Source: an uncultured Bacteriovorax sp. (GTDB taxonomy: Bacteria > Bdellovibrionota > Bacteriovoracia > Bacteriovoracales > Bacteriovoracaceae). From it: a stretch of 43,201 nt of DNA. The position numbers and the translations under genes were made by a program. This document shows, piece after piece, positions 1 through 8,043 of the stretch. Numbering within the stretch: the stretch's first letter is position 1; each line of letters opens with the position of its first letter. The notes beneath the pieces were generated by a model. That model did no database searches. It was not told where the DNA came from and was given only the letters and a program-made list of their open reading frames with translations. The stretch is taken from positions 1 through 43,201 of the forward strand of contig CAMLKK010000026.1 in the NCBI GenBank assembly GCA_946480715.1. Reading direction: 5' to 3'.

Positions 1-2102
1 TCGTACCTGATTCGCTCGTTTATCAATGGTTCATTGAAATGCTTCGCAAATTCAACTTGTCGTTTGCGACGATGAACCAGGAAACGCATCTTGAACCAAA
101 CTCAAATCCTTTCACGGAAAATGATCTTGTCATTGTGAACATCGGTCTTCTTAAGGGTGCTGAGATGGCACGAAGACTGATGAGTGAAGCGACTTGGGAT
201 ATTATGGTCGTCGATGAAGCTCACCAGTTAAAATGGAATACGGATAAAGCATCGATTGAATATAAAATTGTCGAAGACATCGCTAAAACAACGAAGGGAT
301 TGTTGCTGCTAACAGCGACTCCAGAGCAGTTGGGAATGGAAGGGCATTTTGCCCGTCTTAAACTTTTAGATCCTGATCGATTTTACGATTACCACCAATT
401 TTTAAAAGAGATGGGTGAGTACGAAAAAGTTGCAGGACAAGCAAGAGAATTGCAGCGCTATTCAAGCGAAGCAAACGATAAAAAATTAGCTGAACTTCAA
501 GATCTGCACGGTCCTGGACGAATCTTTTTTAGAAATACGCGCGAGAGAATGAGCAAGCACTTCTCATTTTTTCCTAAACGCGTTCTTCATCCGTATCCAT
601 TAGAAAGTAAGGCCACACATTTACTTTCGCTTGAAGACGAAGAGACAATTGGTCCTTCATTTGATTTGAAGCTAGATTGGTTGACGGAATTTTTAATGAA
701 AAATCGTCGTCAAAAAATTCTGCTCATAACAAAATCAAAAACGAAAGTTCTCTGTTTAGAGAAATTACTTAAAGACCGCATTGCCGGTCTCAATATCGGT
801 GTTTTTCATTCGGGACTTTCTTTCATTGCCCGCGATCGTCAGGCCGCTTATTTTGCGGAAGAAAATGGAGCGGAAATTCTTCTCTGTACTGAAATTGGTA
901 GCGAAGGACGTAACTTTGAATTTGCTCATCACCTCGTTCTTTTTGATCTTCCGATGTATCCCGATTTACTCGAGCAGCGTATTGGACGACTTGATCGTAT
1001 CGGGCAAAACAGCGACATTAACATTCACGTTCCGTATGTTAAAAACTCATACGACGAAATTTTATTCTCGTGGTTTCATCGCGGTTTAAATGCTTTTTGT
1101 CAGTCGGCCAAAGGGGCGAGTGTCGTTCATTTATCACTCCAATCTCTACTTGATGAATATTTGAAAAAACCACAACTCTGTATGCCGGAAAATACTGTCT
1201 TCCAGGATTTTTTAATAACGACGAAAAATGAGTTCGAAGTTATCACCAAAAAAATGGAAGAAGGAAGAGACATTCTTGTTGAATTGAACTCGTTCAAAGA
1301 AGATAAGGCCCTGCAGATCATTAATGGCATCAAGGCCTTTGATGAAGAGGCCACACTCATCCACTATATGAACGAAGTTTTCCAGGAACTTGGTGTGGAT
1401 ATTGAAGATCTGGACGAGAGTGTTTTCTACATTCGTCCAAGCGATAATATGTACGTTCCGCATTTTCCAGGATTGGAGAGTGAAGGTTTGAGAATCACTT
1501 TTGATCGTAAAGTCGCACTCAAGCGTGAAGATGTCGAATTCCTTACATGGGATCATCCGATGGTTGTCGGAGTCATGGATCTGATTCTCTCAAATAGTTT
1601 TGGTAATGCCGCGATCATGGTTCGTAAAAAATCAGGAAGCACAAAAACTTTTGTCGAAACATTTTTTAAACTACAAGTTGTCGCTCCTAAATCAATGAGT
1701 CCGGAAAGGTTTTTTCCACCGACGCCTATCCGCGTTTTAGTCGATAGTGCAGGGGAAGATTTCTCAGCTAAATTTCAAAAAGAAGACATAGATGAAAAGA
1801 TCACGGCGGCTGATCCGGAGATGATTAAAAAAGCAAAATCACTTCCTAAGGCCGCGGTTCAAAAAGTCATTAAAACCGCTCATGATATTGCTCTCGTTGA
1901 ATCGCAGAAAATGAAGAGTCAGTACAAAAAAGATATGCTTAATCATTTGAATACGGAAAAAGATCGTCTGGAAAAATTGAAAGCGGTGAATCCGGTGGTC
2001 AGATCAGAGGAAATTGAGTCGATTGCGAAGCAAATTGAGACACTGTCGAAGTGTTTTGATGAAGCCGAAGTGATGCTCGATTCACTCCGGCTCATTTTCT
2101 AA
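1..2102 (+). CDS. rapA: RNA polymerase-associated SNF2-family ATPase RapA, 5' end missing
   Basis: RapA is a Swi2/Snf2 ATPase that binds RNA polymerase and promotes its recycling after transcription. The reading frame is open to the window edge (first full codon at 3) and its first visible residues, VPDSLVYQWFIEMLRKFNL, match the stretch after the Walker A region of RapA, so the N-terminal domain and Walker A lie outside. Visible motifs are the DEAH box (VVDEAH), motif III (LLLTATPEQLGMEGHFARL) and the helicase C-lobe with TEIGSEGRNFEF and QRIGRLDRIGQ, all in RapA order and wording. The RapA-specific C-terminal region follows, ending in a charged probable coiled coil (KKDMLNHLNTEKDRLEKL). The stop codon directly abuts the stop of the convergent HD gene. 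The family call is secure; the symbol rests on motif wording remembered from E. coli RapA. Confidence 0.9.
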   Translation, partial: VPDSLVYQWFIEMLRKFNLSFATMNQETHLEPNSNPFTENDLVIVNIGLLKGAEMARRLMSEATWDIMVVDEAHQLKWNTDKASIEYKIVEDIAKTTKGLLLLTATPEQLGMEGHFARLKLLDPDRFYDYHQFLKEMGEYEKVAGQARELQRYSSEANDKKLAELQDLHGPGRIFFRNTRERMSKHFSFFPKRVLHPYPLESKATHLLSLEDEETIGPSFDLKLDWLTEFLMKNRRQKILLITKSKTKVLCLEKLLKDRIAGLNIGVFHSGLSFIARDRQAAYFAEENGAEILLCTEIGSEGRNFEFAHHLVLFDLPMYPDLLEQRIGRLDRIGQNSDINIHVPYVKNSYDEILFSWFHRGLNAFCQSAKGASVVHLSLQSLLDEYLKKPQLCMPENTVFQDFLITTKNEFEVITKKMEEGRDILVELNSFKEDKALQIINGIKAFDEEATLIHYMNEVFQELGVDIEDLDESVFYIRPSDNMYVPHFPGLESEGLRITFDRKVALKREDVEFLTWDHPMVVGVMDLILSNSFGNAAIMVRKKSGSTKTFVETFFKLQVVAPKSMSPERFFPPTPIRVLVDSAGEDFSAKFQKEDIDEKITAADPEMIKKAKSLPKAAVQKVIKTAHDIALVESQKMKSQYKKDMLNHLNTEKDRLEKLKAVNPVVRSEEIESIAKQIETLSKCFDEAEVMLDSLRLIF

Positions 2103-3044
2103 TTAAGTAAGCAGACCTTCTTTTTGCAGAACTTTTTTAAAGTCATTGAGAAGGTCAAGACTGTAGTTTCCAAGTTCATCGATCATCATATCTTTAATCG
2201 TTTGAGTCGGTGTCGTCTTATTCGTAATCGTGCGTTTATCGTAGTTGTTTACGAGTGAAAGAATCTCTTCCAGCACTGTTAATTTTTTCTTTTTGTTTGG
2301 ACCTAAACCACTCAGTACCTCTTCGTGGTTATTAATCAATTCCATAATGCTTGGAGTGACGTGAACTTTATCTTTAAGCAACGTCGCTGCATCTTTTACG
2401 TGCATGTAATAAACACGTTTATCTTCATGGCCCAAAAACTTTTTCGGCTTATAGAAAAGCTGAATGTCGTTTTTATTCATGTTGATGATCCCAATATCGT
2501 GGATGAGAGCGGCCGTTCCTAAATCATCGAGCATGTCTTCCGTACAACGTTTCGCTTCTGCCAGTTTACAAGCAAGCGCACATACATTGAGAGAGTGTTT
2601 GATGATTTCTTCGTTCTTATCAACTTTTTTACCGAAAATTTTCTTCAGGGCATCCGGATTATTTTTGATAACCTGACGTAAACTTTTCGCCGCTTTTTCT
2701 GTCATACGGTAAGCAGCTTCACTGCCAGGGTCTTTCTGCATTCTTTCAATCGCTGAACTCGCAGCTCCTTCGGCCATATCCACTTTTTCTTCAACGCTGA
2801 CTTGAGGATTTGAAAGTGTTTCATCTAATAAAGCATCCAGAAATTTTTGATAATTAATTTCATCGCTTTCCGTGATGAAAAATTTCGCAATTTTTTGGGC
2901 CTTTAATTTTTCAAATTTTTCTTCTGAAAGCTGTTCACCTTTTTTGGCATAACAGAGATATTGCTCTTTAAAATAGATGTAGAGATCAAACGTTAAATCG
3001 CGCATTGGTTTAACAGTGGAAATTCTTAGTGGAGTAAAATCCAT
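2103..3044 (-). CDS. HD-GYP-like metal-dependent phosphohydrolase, variant GYP motif
   Basis: A 313-residue protein, probably cytoplasmic, with no signal peptide or membrane segment. The N-terminal ~60 residues (LTFDLYIYFKEQYLCYAKKG) look like the accessory domain often found before HD domains in Bdellovibrio-type bacteria. From about residue 150 there is an HD domain: HSLNVCALACKLAEA, then ALIHDIGI, then NNHEEVLSGLGP. The last block lies where HD-GYP cyclic-di-GMP phosphodiesterases have HHExxDGxGYP. Here the first His of HHE is Asn, DGSGYP is replaced by LSGLGP, and the Lys of HDIGK is Ile. It may be a degenerate or altered-specificity member, so catalysis on c-di-GMP is uncertain. The ATG at 3044 follows a plausible sigma-70 promoter (3083-3110). 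It converges on rapA with no intergenic gap. Confidence 0.75.
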   Translation of the reverse strand: MDFTPLRISTVKPMRDLTFDLYIYFKEQYLCYAKKGEQLSEEKFEKLKAQKIAKFFITESDEINYQKFLDALLDETLSNPQVSVEEKVDMAEGAASSAIERMQKDPGSEAAYRMTEKAAKSLRQVIKNNPDALKKIFGKKVDKNEEIIKHSLNVCALACKLAEAKRCTEDMLDDLGTAALIHDIGIINMNKNDIQLFYKPKKFLGHEDKRVYYMHVKDAATLLKDKVHVTPSIMELINNHEEVLSGLGPNKKKKLTVLEEILSLVNNYDKRTITNKTTPTQTIKDMMIDELGNYSLDLLNDFKKVLQKEGLLT

Positions 3045-3082
3045 GTTCGTTTCGCCCGTAAAAAGAGTTGTAAGTTGGTCTT

Positions 3083-3110
3083 ATTCTAGGCGTATTCGGA
3101 AAATTTTCAA
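3083..3110 (-). promoter_or_regulatory. Candidate sigma-70 promoter for the HD-domain gene
   Basis: On the minus strand there is TTGAAA (3105-3110), a 16-nt spacer, and TAGAAT (3083-3088), 4/6 and 5/6 matches to the -35 and -10 consensus. It sits about 40 nt upstream of the ATG at 3044. It is a sequence match only. The rest of 3045-3247 shows no equally good promoter for the divergent ABC-F gene. Confidence 0.45.
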
Positions 3111-3247
3111 TTCGTCTTGATGATTATTTTATTGATCATTACCAGAGAAAATTACATGGGAACAACGCTGTGGTCGGCCACTTTTCTAATGCCAAACTGC
3201 AATGAAATGCGGTATCGTGAGCAAAATTAATTTTTAGGATTTCGAAT

Positions 3248-4876
3248 ATGATTAGCTTCAATAACGTCTCAAAACACTATGGTGGACAGATTCTCTATGA
3301 AAATGCCTCTTTCATGCTTCGTCCAGGTGATAAAGCAGGACTTGTAGGGCCGAATGGGGCCGGAAAAACGACGGTTTTCCGCGTTTTGATGAAGGAAGAG
3401 GGCTTTGATGGCGGATCAATCACTGTTCCCGAAAAACTACGCGTGGCCTATTTCTCCCAGAATATTGGTGAAATGAAGGGACGCACAGTTATCGAAGAAG
3501 TCATGAGTGGTTCGGCGAAAGCTTCTGAACTAGCTTCAGAGATGAGAAAAATCGAAAAACAACTTGAAGGTGATCTTGATCCGGATGAAATGGAAAAAGT
3601 TCTTATTCAGTTAGGGGATTACCAGACTGAATTTGAAAAGCTTGGCGGATACGATCTCGATGTACGTGCCAAAGAAATCATCACAGGTTTAGGGGTTATG
3701 CCTTACGATCACGATCGTGACGTAGGACTTTTTTCTGGTGGATGGAGAATGCGTATCGCTCTGGCGAAAGTTCTTATTCAACAGCCTGACGTTATTTTAT
3801 TGGATGAGCCTACCAACTATCTCGATCTCGAAAGTATTATCTGGCTTGAAGAGTGGCTTAAAACTTTTAAAGGTGCCATTCTCATGACATCGCACGACCG
3901 TGATTTCATGAACGGGATTGTGAATCGAATTATTGAAGTCGCGAACAAAACAATCACGACATACACAGGTGATTACGACTACTACGAAAAAGAAAAAGAA
4001 ATCAGAAAAGTTCAACAGATCGCTCAGCACGAATCACAGCAGGCAATGTTGAAAAAAGAAGAAGAGTTTATTGCGAAGTTCGCTGCTCGCGCCTCTCACG
4101 CGGCCCAAGTTCAATCGCGTGTAAAAAAATTGGATAAGATCGATAGAGTTGAACTTCCACCGGAAGACATCGTTATGGATTTTACATTCCCAGTTCCACC
4201 ACGTGGAAGTAACGATGTAGTCGTCATGAAAGATCTGGCAAAAACTTGGATCCGCGATGACGGTACTCCTCACAATGTTTTTTCTGGTCTTACAGCTACA
4301 GTTAATCGTCTCGATAAAATCGCTGTTGTCGGAGTAAACGGTGCTGGTAAATCAACACTACTAAAAGTTATTTGTGGTTTAACAGAAGCGACAAAAGGGG
4401 AGTCATCGCTTGGACCTTCAATCAAGGCCGGATACTTCTCGCAGTTCTCCCTTGATCTTCTCGATCCTGAAGCAACAGTCTTAGAAGAAATTTCTTCACG
4501 ACTTCCACATTCATCTAACGGTTACATCAGAAACCTACTAGCAGCTTTTCTTTTCCGCGGCGACGATGTTGAAAAGAAAATCAAAGTTCTATCTGGTGGT
4601 GAAAAATCGCGTGTTGTTCTTGCGACTCTCATGTCGAATAACAACAATCTTTTGATTCTGGACGAGCCTACCAACCACTTGGATTTGAAGTCACGTGACG
4701 TACTTTTAAATGCGTTAAAAACGTTTGACGGTACAGTTATGTACGTATCGCACGATAGACACTTCTTACATGGTCTATCGAATAAAGTTTTTGAAGTCGA
4801 TAAAGGCGGAATCCGCGTTTTTGAAACTGGATTTCAATATTATCTCGACAAGAAAAAAGCAGAAATGCAACAATAG
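3248..4876 (+). CDS. ABC-F family ATPase (YheS/Uup-like)
   Basis: A 542-residue soluble protein with two ABC domains and no membrane segments, the hallmark of ABC-F proteins, which act on the ribosome as translation factors or protectors rather than as transporters. Domain 1 has Walker A GPNGAGKTT (residues 34-42), signature FSGGWRMRIALAKVL and Walker B/D-loop LLDEPTNYLDLES. Domain 2 has GVNGAGKST, LSGGEKSRVVLATLM and LDEPTNHLDL. Between them is the charged P-site-tRNA-interaction linker. The signature FSGGWRMR and the following IIWLEEWLKTFKG resemble E. coli YheS more than EttA. The ATG has AGGA eight bases upstream. The next gene starts 4 nt after the stop, so they are probably co-transcribed. 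Which ABC-F subfamily it belongs to is not settled. Confidence 0.92.
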   Translation: MISFNNVSKHYGGQILYENASFMLRPGDKAGLVGPNGAGKTTVFRVLMKEEGFDGGSITVPEKLRVAYFSQNIGEMKGRTVIEEVMSGSAKASELASEMRKIEKQLEGDLDPDEMEKVLIQLGDYQTEFEKLGGYDLDVRAKEIITGLGVMPYDHDRDVGLFSGGWRMRIALAKVLIQQPDVILLDEPTNYLDLESIIWLEEWLKTFKGAILMTSHDRDFMNGIVNRIIEVANKTITTYTGDYDYYEKEKEIRKVQQIAQHESQQAMLKKEEEFIAKFAARASHAAQVQSRVKKLDKIDRVELPPEDIVMDFTFPVPPRGSNDVVVMKDLAKTWIRDDGTPHNVFSGLTATVNRLDKIAVVGVNGAGKSTLLKVICGLTEATKGESSLGPSIKAGYFSQFSLDLLDPEATVLEEISSRLPHSSNGYIRNLLAAFLFRGDDVEKKIKVLSGGEKSRVVLATLMSNNNNLLILDEPTNHLDLKSRDVLLNALKTFDGTVMYVSHDRHFLHGLSNKVFEVDKGGIRVFETGFQYYLDKKKAEMQQ

Positions 4877-4880
4877 GTTC

Positions 4881-5513
4881 ATGCCAAAAATTGATTTCAC
4901 GTTTGATTTTCTCTCACCTTATTCCTACCTTGCGTGGACGTGGGTGCGAGAAAATCAACAATATGATTTCAATTACAATCCGGTGCCGATGGCGAGTCTC
5001 ATCACTCATTATGAAACTAAAGGACCGGCGCAAATCGAACCCAAACGCAATTATCTTTTTAAAGATCTGCTTCGCAAAACAGCAGAGAGAAACATTCCTT
5101 TCACGACACCCAAAGAGCTTCCTTTCAATTCACTTTATGCTCTTCGACTATCCTTAAAAGGCGTGGCCGGTGATCACCAAAAAGCGGTGATCGACGCTAT
5201 TTACACAGCGGGATGGGCTAGAGGATTGGATATCGGCAACGATGATGTTCTAAAAAACATTCTTCAAGAGGCCAATCTTCCTGTAGCAGAATTGTTTGAA
5301 AAAATGGAAGCCAAAGACGCTCGTCGTGAACTCAAGCAAAATTTAGAAAGCGCCATTAATCAAAAACTATTCGGCGTTCCTTCTTTTATGGTCGAGGGCG
5401 AACTTTTCTGGGGCCATGACTCAATTCCTTATCTGGAAAAATTTTTAAAAGGTGAAGACCGATTAGATAAAAATAAATACACTGCTTATGAAAATCTTTT
5501 TACAACGAGGTAA
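4881..5513 (+). CDS. DsbA-fold 2-hydroxychromene-2-carboxylate isomerase / kappa-class GST-like protein
   Basis: A 210-residue thioredoxin-fold protein. The start MPKIDFTFDFLSPYSYLA is the characteristic N terminus of the HCCA isomerase/GST-kappa family: the DsbA CxxC site is replaced by SPYS, and Ser12 matches the glutathione-activating serine. The C-terminal GVPSFMVEGELFWGHD is the family's cis-proline loop. Known members use glutathione to isomerise naphthalene-catabolism intermediates or conjugate electrophiles. No aromatic-degradation genes lie nearby, so a general glutathione-dependent role is as likely. The open frame continues upstream to 4725 inside the ABC-F gene, but the family N terminus and the position 4 nt after the ABC-F stop fix the start at 4881. 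It is followed after 3 nt by the cyclophilin gene. Confidence 0.85.
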   Translation: MPKIDFTFDFLSPYSYLAWTWVRENQQYDFNYNPVPMASLITHYETKGPAQIEPKRNYLFKDLLRKTAERNIPFTTPKELPFNSLYALRLSLKGVAGDHQKAVIDAIYTAGWARGLDIGNDDVLKNILQEANLPVAELFEKMEAKDARRELKQNLESAINQKLFGVPSFMVEGELFWGHDSIPYLEKFLKGEDRLDKNKYTAYENLFTTR

Positions 5514-5516
5514 ACA

Positions 5517-6074
5517 ATGAAAGCATGGATTCTATCAGTAGCATTGTTCATGAGTGCAAATGCATTCGCGGCCAATCCAAAAGTTACAATTAAAACAAAC
5601 AAAGGTGACATCGAAGTTGAACTGTTTCAGGACAAAGCTCCAATCACAGTAAAAAACTTTCTTTCGTACGTTGATAAAGGTCACTACAAAAAAACAATTT
5701 TCCACAGAGTCATCAACAACTTCATGATTCAAGGTGGAGGAATGACGGCCGATATGAATGAAAAACCAACAAGCGCTCCGATTAAAAACGAAGCTGCAAA
5801 CGGTTTGAAAAATGAAGTGGGAACACTTGCTATGGCCCGTACAGGGATTGTAGACAGCGCTACATCTCAATTTTTCATCAATGTTGTGGACAATCCTTTC
5901 CTCGACCACCGCGATACTTCTGACGCAGGTTTCGGATACGCTGTTTTCGGAAAAGTAACTGCTGGAATGCCAGTGGTGAACACAATTAAAATGGTAAAAA
6001 CAGGAAACCGTGGACCTCATCAGGACGTTCCAGTGGATCCAGTAGTAATTTTAGACATCACGAAAAAGAAGTGA
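5517..6074 (+). CDS. ppiA: Secreted cyclophilin-type peptidyl-prolyl cis-trans isomerase
   Basis: A 185-residue cyclophilin, the usual length for bacterial periplasmic PpiA. Residues 1-19 form a signal peptide ending ANAFA-AN, so it should act in the periplasm, catalysing Xaa-Pro isomerisation. Core motifs are [13 protein letters not shown] (catalytic Arg, substrate pocket), [17 protein letters not shown] and FLDHRD near the C-terminal pocket. The Shine-Dalgarno GAGG overlaps the stop of the preceding gene. It is followed 37 nt later by slyD, so two unrelated prolyl isomerase families sit side by side, one exported and one cytoplasmic. The symbol is by family resemblance. Confidence 0.9.
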   Translation: MKAWILSVALFMSANAFAANPKVTIKTNKGDIEVELFQDKAPITVKNFLSYVDKGHYKKTIFHRVINNFMIQGGGMTADMNEKPTSAPIKNEAANGLKNEVGTLAMARTGIVDSATSQFFINVVDNPFLDHRDTSDAGFGYAVFGKVTAGMPVVNTIKMVKTGNRGPHQDVPVDPVVILDITKKK

Positions 6075-6111
6075 TAGTTTAGGGCCTTAAATCTTTTGAT
6101 GGGGAATTTCC

Positions 6112-6594
6112 ATGCAAGTTGCAAAGAACAAAGTTGTTGGTATCGACTACAAACTAACAGACAAAGACGGCAAGATGATCGATTCATCTGCTAACCACGG
6201 ACCACTTTATTACATCCAGGGGATTGGTAACCTTATCCCAGGATTAGAAAACGCTCTTGAAGGTAAAAAATCAGGCGATAACCTAAAAGTAACAATTGCA
6301 CCAAAAGACGCTTACGGTGAACGTAACGATGCTCTTTGCCAATCAGTTCCTCGCGCTCAATTCGAGTCAAACGAAGGTCTAGAAGTTGGAATGCAATTCG
6401 AAGTTGATACTGAACAAGGTGAACTTGTTGTATCAGTAACAAAAATCGAAGGTGACACTGTTACTGTAGATGGAAACCACCCGCTTGCAGGTGTTGAACT
6501 TCACTTTGATGTAACAGTTAAAGAAGTTCGTGATGCTTCTGCTGAAGAACTTGCACACGGACACGTTCACGGCGAGCACGGCCACCACCACTAA
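6112..6594 (+). CDS. slyD: FKBP-type peptidyl-prolyl isomerase, SlyD family
   Basis: A 160-residue cytoplasmic FKBP with the SlyD layout: a split FKBP domain (VGIDYKLTDKDGKMID, then GNLIPGLENALEGKKSGD), the inserted chaperone flap domain (YGERNDALCQSVPRAQF onward), return to the FKBP fold at VDGNHPLAGVELHFDVTVKEV, and a His-rich tail (HGHVHGEHGHHH, seven His). In E. coli the corresponding tail binds nickel and feeds hydrogenase maturation. The tail here is shorter but probably metal-binding. There is no signal peptide. GGGGA lies 5-9 nt before the ATG. A strong hairpin with a T tract starts 18 nt after the stop (6612-6664) and probably terminates this transcript. Confidence 0.93.
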   Translation: MQVAKNKVVGIDYKLTDKDGKMIDSSANHGPLYYIQGIGNLIPGLENALEGKKSGDNLKVTIAPKDAYGERNDALCQSVPRAQFESNEGLEVGMQFEVDTEQGELVVSVTKIEGDTVTVDGNHPLAGVELHFDVTVKEVRDASAEELAHGHVHGEHGHHH

Positions 6595-6600
6595 GTCTTA

Positions 6601-7560
6601 ATGAATTATCTAAAGACTTTCCTTCCTTTGCTCTTCGGAAACAAGAAAGGAAAGTCTTTTTCACTTCCTGCCGAACTCGACTGGTCCAAACTAAATTTCG
6701 AAGAAAAACTCATGTTCCACACTCTGGGACAGACTCTCGCAACATTCGTTCATGAACTTGATGTGAAATCTTTAAGCATGAAAGAAATTTTTCATCTTTT
6801 CACGTTTCATGAATATCTGCCGATTGAATTTTTTAATGAACTCAAGGTTCGTCACGCGAGTGAATGGGAGCTTTTTAAAGCAAGCCTGAGTCCTGAACTT
6901 ATGGGTACTGAAGAGTTGCAGGATCTGCTGAATTTTAATCCAGGTAAACTTTCGATCATTGCGCTTCTTCATCACGATCGTCATCGTCCGGGAAAAATAC
7001 TCATTCGCAAGAGTGATGGAAATTTTCATTTAGATAAGAGCGGCCACCTATGGTCGATTCCTGTTTTGGGATTATCAAGTAGAGACTTGGCCTTTAATCA
7101 CTCTAACGGAAATACTCCTCAAGGAGTTTATTCGATCGATGCGGTTATGCCGGAGGCGAATAACCCGTTTGAGTTTGGAGTTCACCGACGGCTGATTGTA
7201 AATTTTCTCCCTGAATTTCATCAATATCTTCCACCTTCACATTTCGAGCTTGATTGGTGGAAACAGTCTGTTGTGGGGCGAGAGATGGGCCGAAGCCTGC
7301 TTCGTATCCACGGTACCGGCCGCAAAAATAACAATCTCATGAGCCCGCATTTTCCAATGGTTCCCACGTCCGGATGTCTCGCCACCACGGAAGTCAATTT
7401 CATGGGCATCTATCAGAATTTCGATCAAAGGAAACTTCTTGATACCTTGATGGAGGCCTCTGGGCTCACCATCTCATTTGAAAATGAGTCGAAAATTCAT
7501 GGTCTCTTGTATGTCGTAGAGTTCGATGGTAAATTTCAAGCGCTTGAATTTAGGCATTGA
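6601..7560 (+). CDS. L,D-transpeptidase (YkuD-fold)-like protein
   Basis: A 319-residue protein with no signal peptide. The C-terminal half has the hallmarks of the YkuD fold: the substrate-lobe motif GNTPQGVYSID (the family's TPxGxY), RIHGTG with His237, and TSGCLATTE with Cys259, the candidate nucleophile. In most L,D-transpeptidases the Cys motif reads SHGC; here the His is Ser. Known members make or cut 3-3 cross-links or attach proteins to peptidoglycan. The N-terminal ~120 residues are unrecognised. The ATG at 6601 is 7 nt after slyD, has no Shine-Dalgarno, and its first codons form the terminator hairpin. The next in-frame ATG is 6712, a plausible real start. The lack of an export signal argues for an unusual secretion route, a non-canonical role, or a mis-set start. 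Confidence 0.6.
   Translation: MNYLKTFLPLLFGNKKGKSFSLPAELDWSKLNFEEKLMFHTLGQTLATFVHELDVKSLSMKEIFHLFTFHEYLPIEFFNELKVRHASEWELFKASLSPELMGTEELQDLLNFNPGKLSIIALLHHDRHRPGKILIRKSDGNFHLDKSGHLWSIPVLGLSSRDLAFNHSNGNTPQGVYSIDAVMPEANNPFEFGVHRRLIVNFLPEFHQYLPPSHFELDWWKQSVVGREMGRSLLRIHGTGRKNNNLMSPHFPMVPTSGCLATTEVNFMGIYQNFDQRKLLDTLMEASGLTISFENESKIHGLLYVVEFDGKFQALEFRH
6612..6664 (+). terminator. Probable intrinsic terminator of slyD, lying inside the next ORF
   Basis: AAAGACTTTCCTT (6612-6624) is perfectly complementary over 13 bp to AAGGAAAGTCTTT (6647-6659). The 22-nt loop contains CTTCGG, a C(UUCG)G tetraloop, and the right arm runs into TTTTTC. It has the shape of a strong rho-independent terminator. It lies within the first 22 codons of the following open frame (from 6601), which makes that gene's start uncertain. 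Confidence 0.7.
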
Positions 7561-7575
7561 AAAGGACTCGAACCG

Positions 7576-8031
7576 ATGTATGTTTCGACCAAAAAATTTA
7601 TAGGGTATCCCTGCACTCATCGCCAGTGGCGCGATGAAGGTCACTGCCGTTTTGTTCACGGTTATTCACGCTCATTCACTTTTTGGTTTAAGTGCACGCA
7701 CTTAGATGAAAAAGATTGGGTGATGAATTTTGGCGGCTTCAAAGAATTTAAAGAATTTCTAGATGATACTTTCGATCACGCATGTTTGATTAATCAAGAT
7801 GATCCAGAGTTGCCATTGTTCGAAGAAATGCACAAGCGTGGGATCGTTAAACTGCGTGTTCTTCCAAGTGTCGGCATGGAAGGGACGTCTAAATATTTAC
7901 ACAAAAAAATGAACGACTACCTCAACCAGAAAACGAATGGGAGAGTGTGGTGTTTTAAAGTTGAGACGGCAGAGAACGAAAAAAATTCTGCTTATTACGA
8001 AGAAGAAAGAGCTGGCGCGAATCCAGCATAG
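7576..8031 (+). CDS. queD: 6-carboxytetrahydropterin synthase-like protein (QueD/PTPS family), HGY variant
   Basis: A 151-residue T-fold protein. QueD converts dihydroneopterin triphosphate to 6-carboxy-tetrahydropterin, the second step towards queuosine in tRNA. Recognisable pieces are PCTHR (zinc-ligand His15), GHCRFVHGYSRSF (catalytic Cys24, zinc-ligand His28), FDHACL (catalytic Asp67-His68) and the Glu of VETAENEKNSA. The third zinc ligand, the second His of HGH, is Tyr30. Residues VMNFGG also differ from the usual VxDFxxLK. The next gene is folE, whose product supplies the QueD substrate, which strongly supports a pterin role. It has Shine-Dalgarno AAGGA. The symbol is tentative because the metal site is altered, and a diverged pterin enzyme is the alternative. 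Confidence 0.72.
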   Translation: MYVSTKKFIGYPCTHRQWRDEGHCRFVHGYSRSFTFWFKCTHLDEKDWVMNFGGFKEFKEFLDDTFDHACLINQDDPELPLFEEMHKRGIVKLRVLPSVGMEGTSKYLHKKMNDYLNQKTNGRVWCFKVETAENEKNSAYYEEERAGANPA

Positions 8032-8043
8032 GACAATATTTTT

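Noticed and set aside
5535..6020. 161-codon open frame antisense to the cyclophilin gene
   Set aside because: Composition (Cys/Phe/His-rich) and full overlap with a conserved gene mark it as a shadow frame; the same holds for the other antisense frames, e.g. 11144-11554 and 16276-16593.
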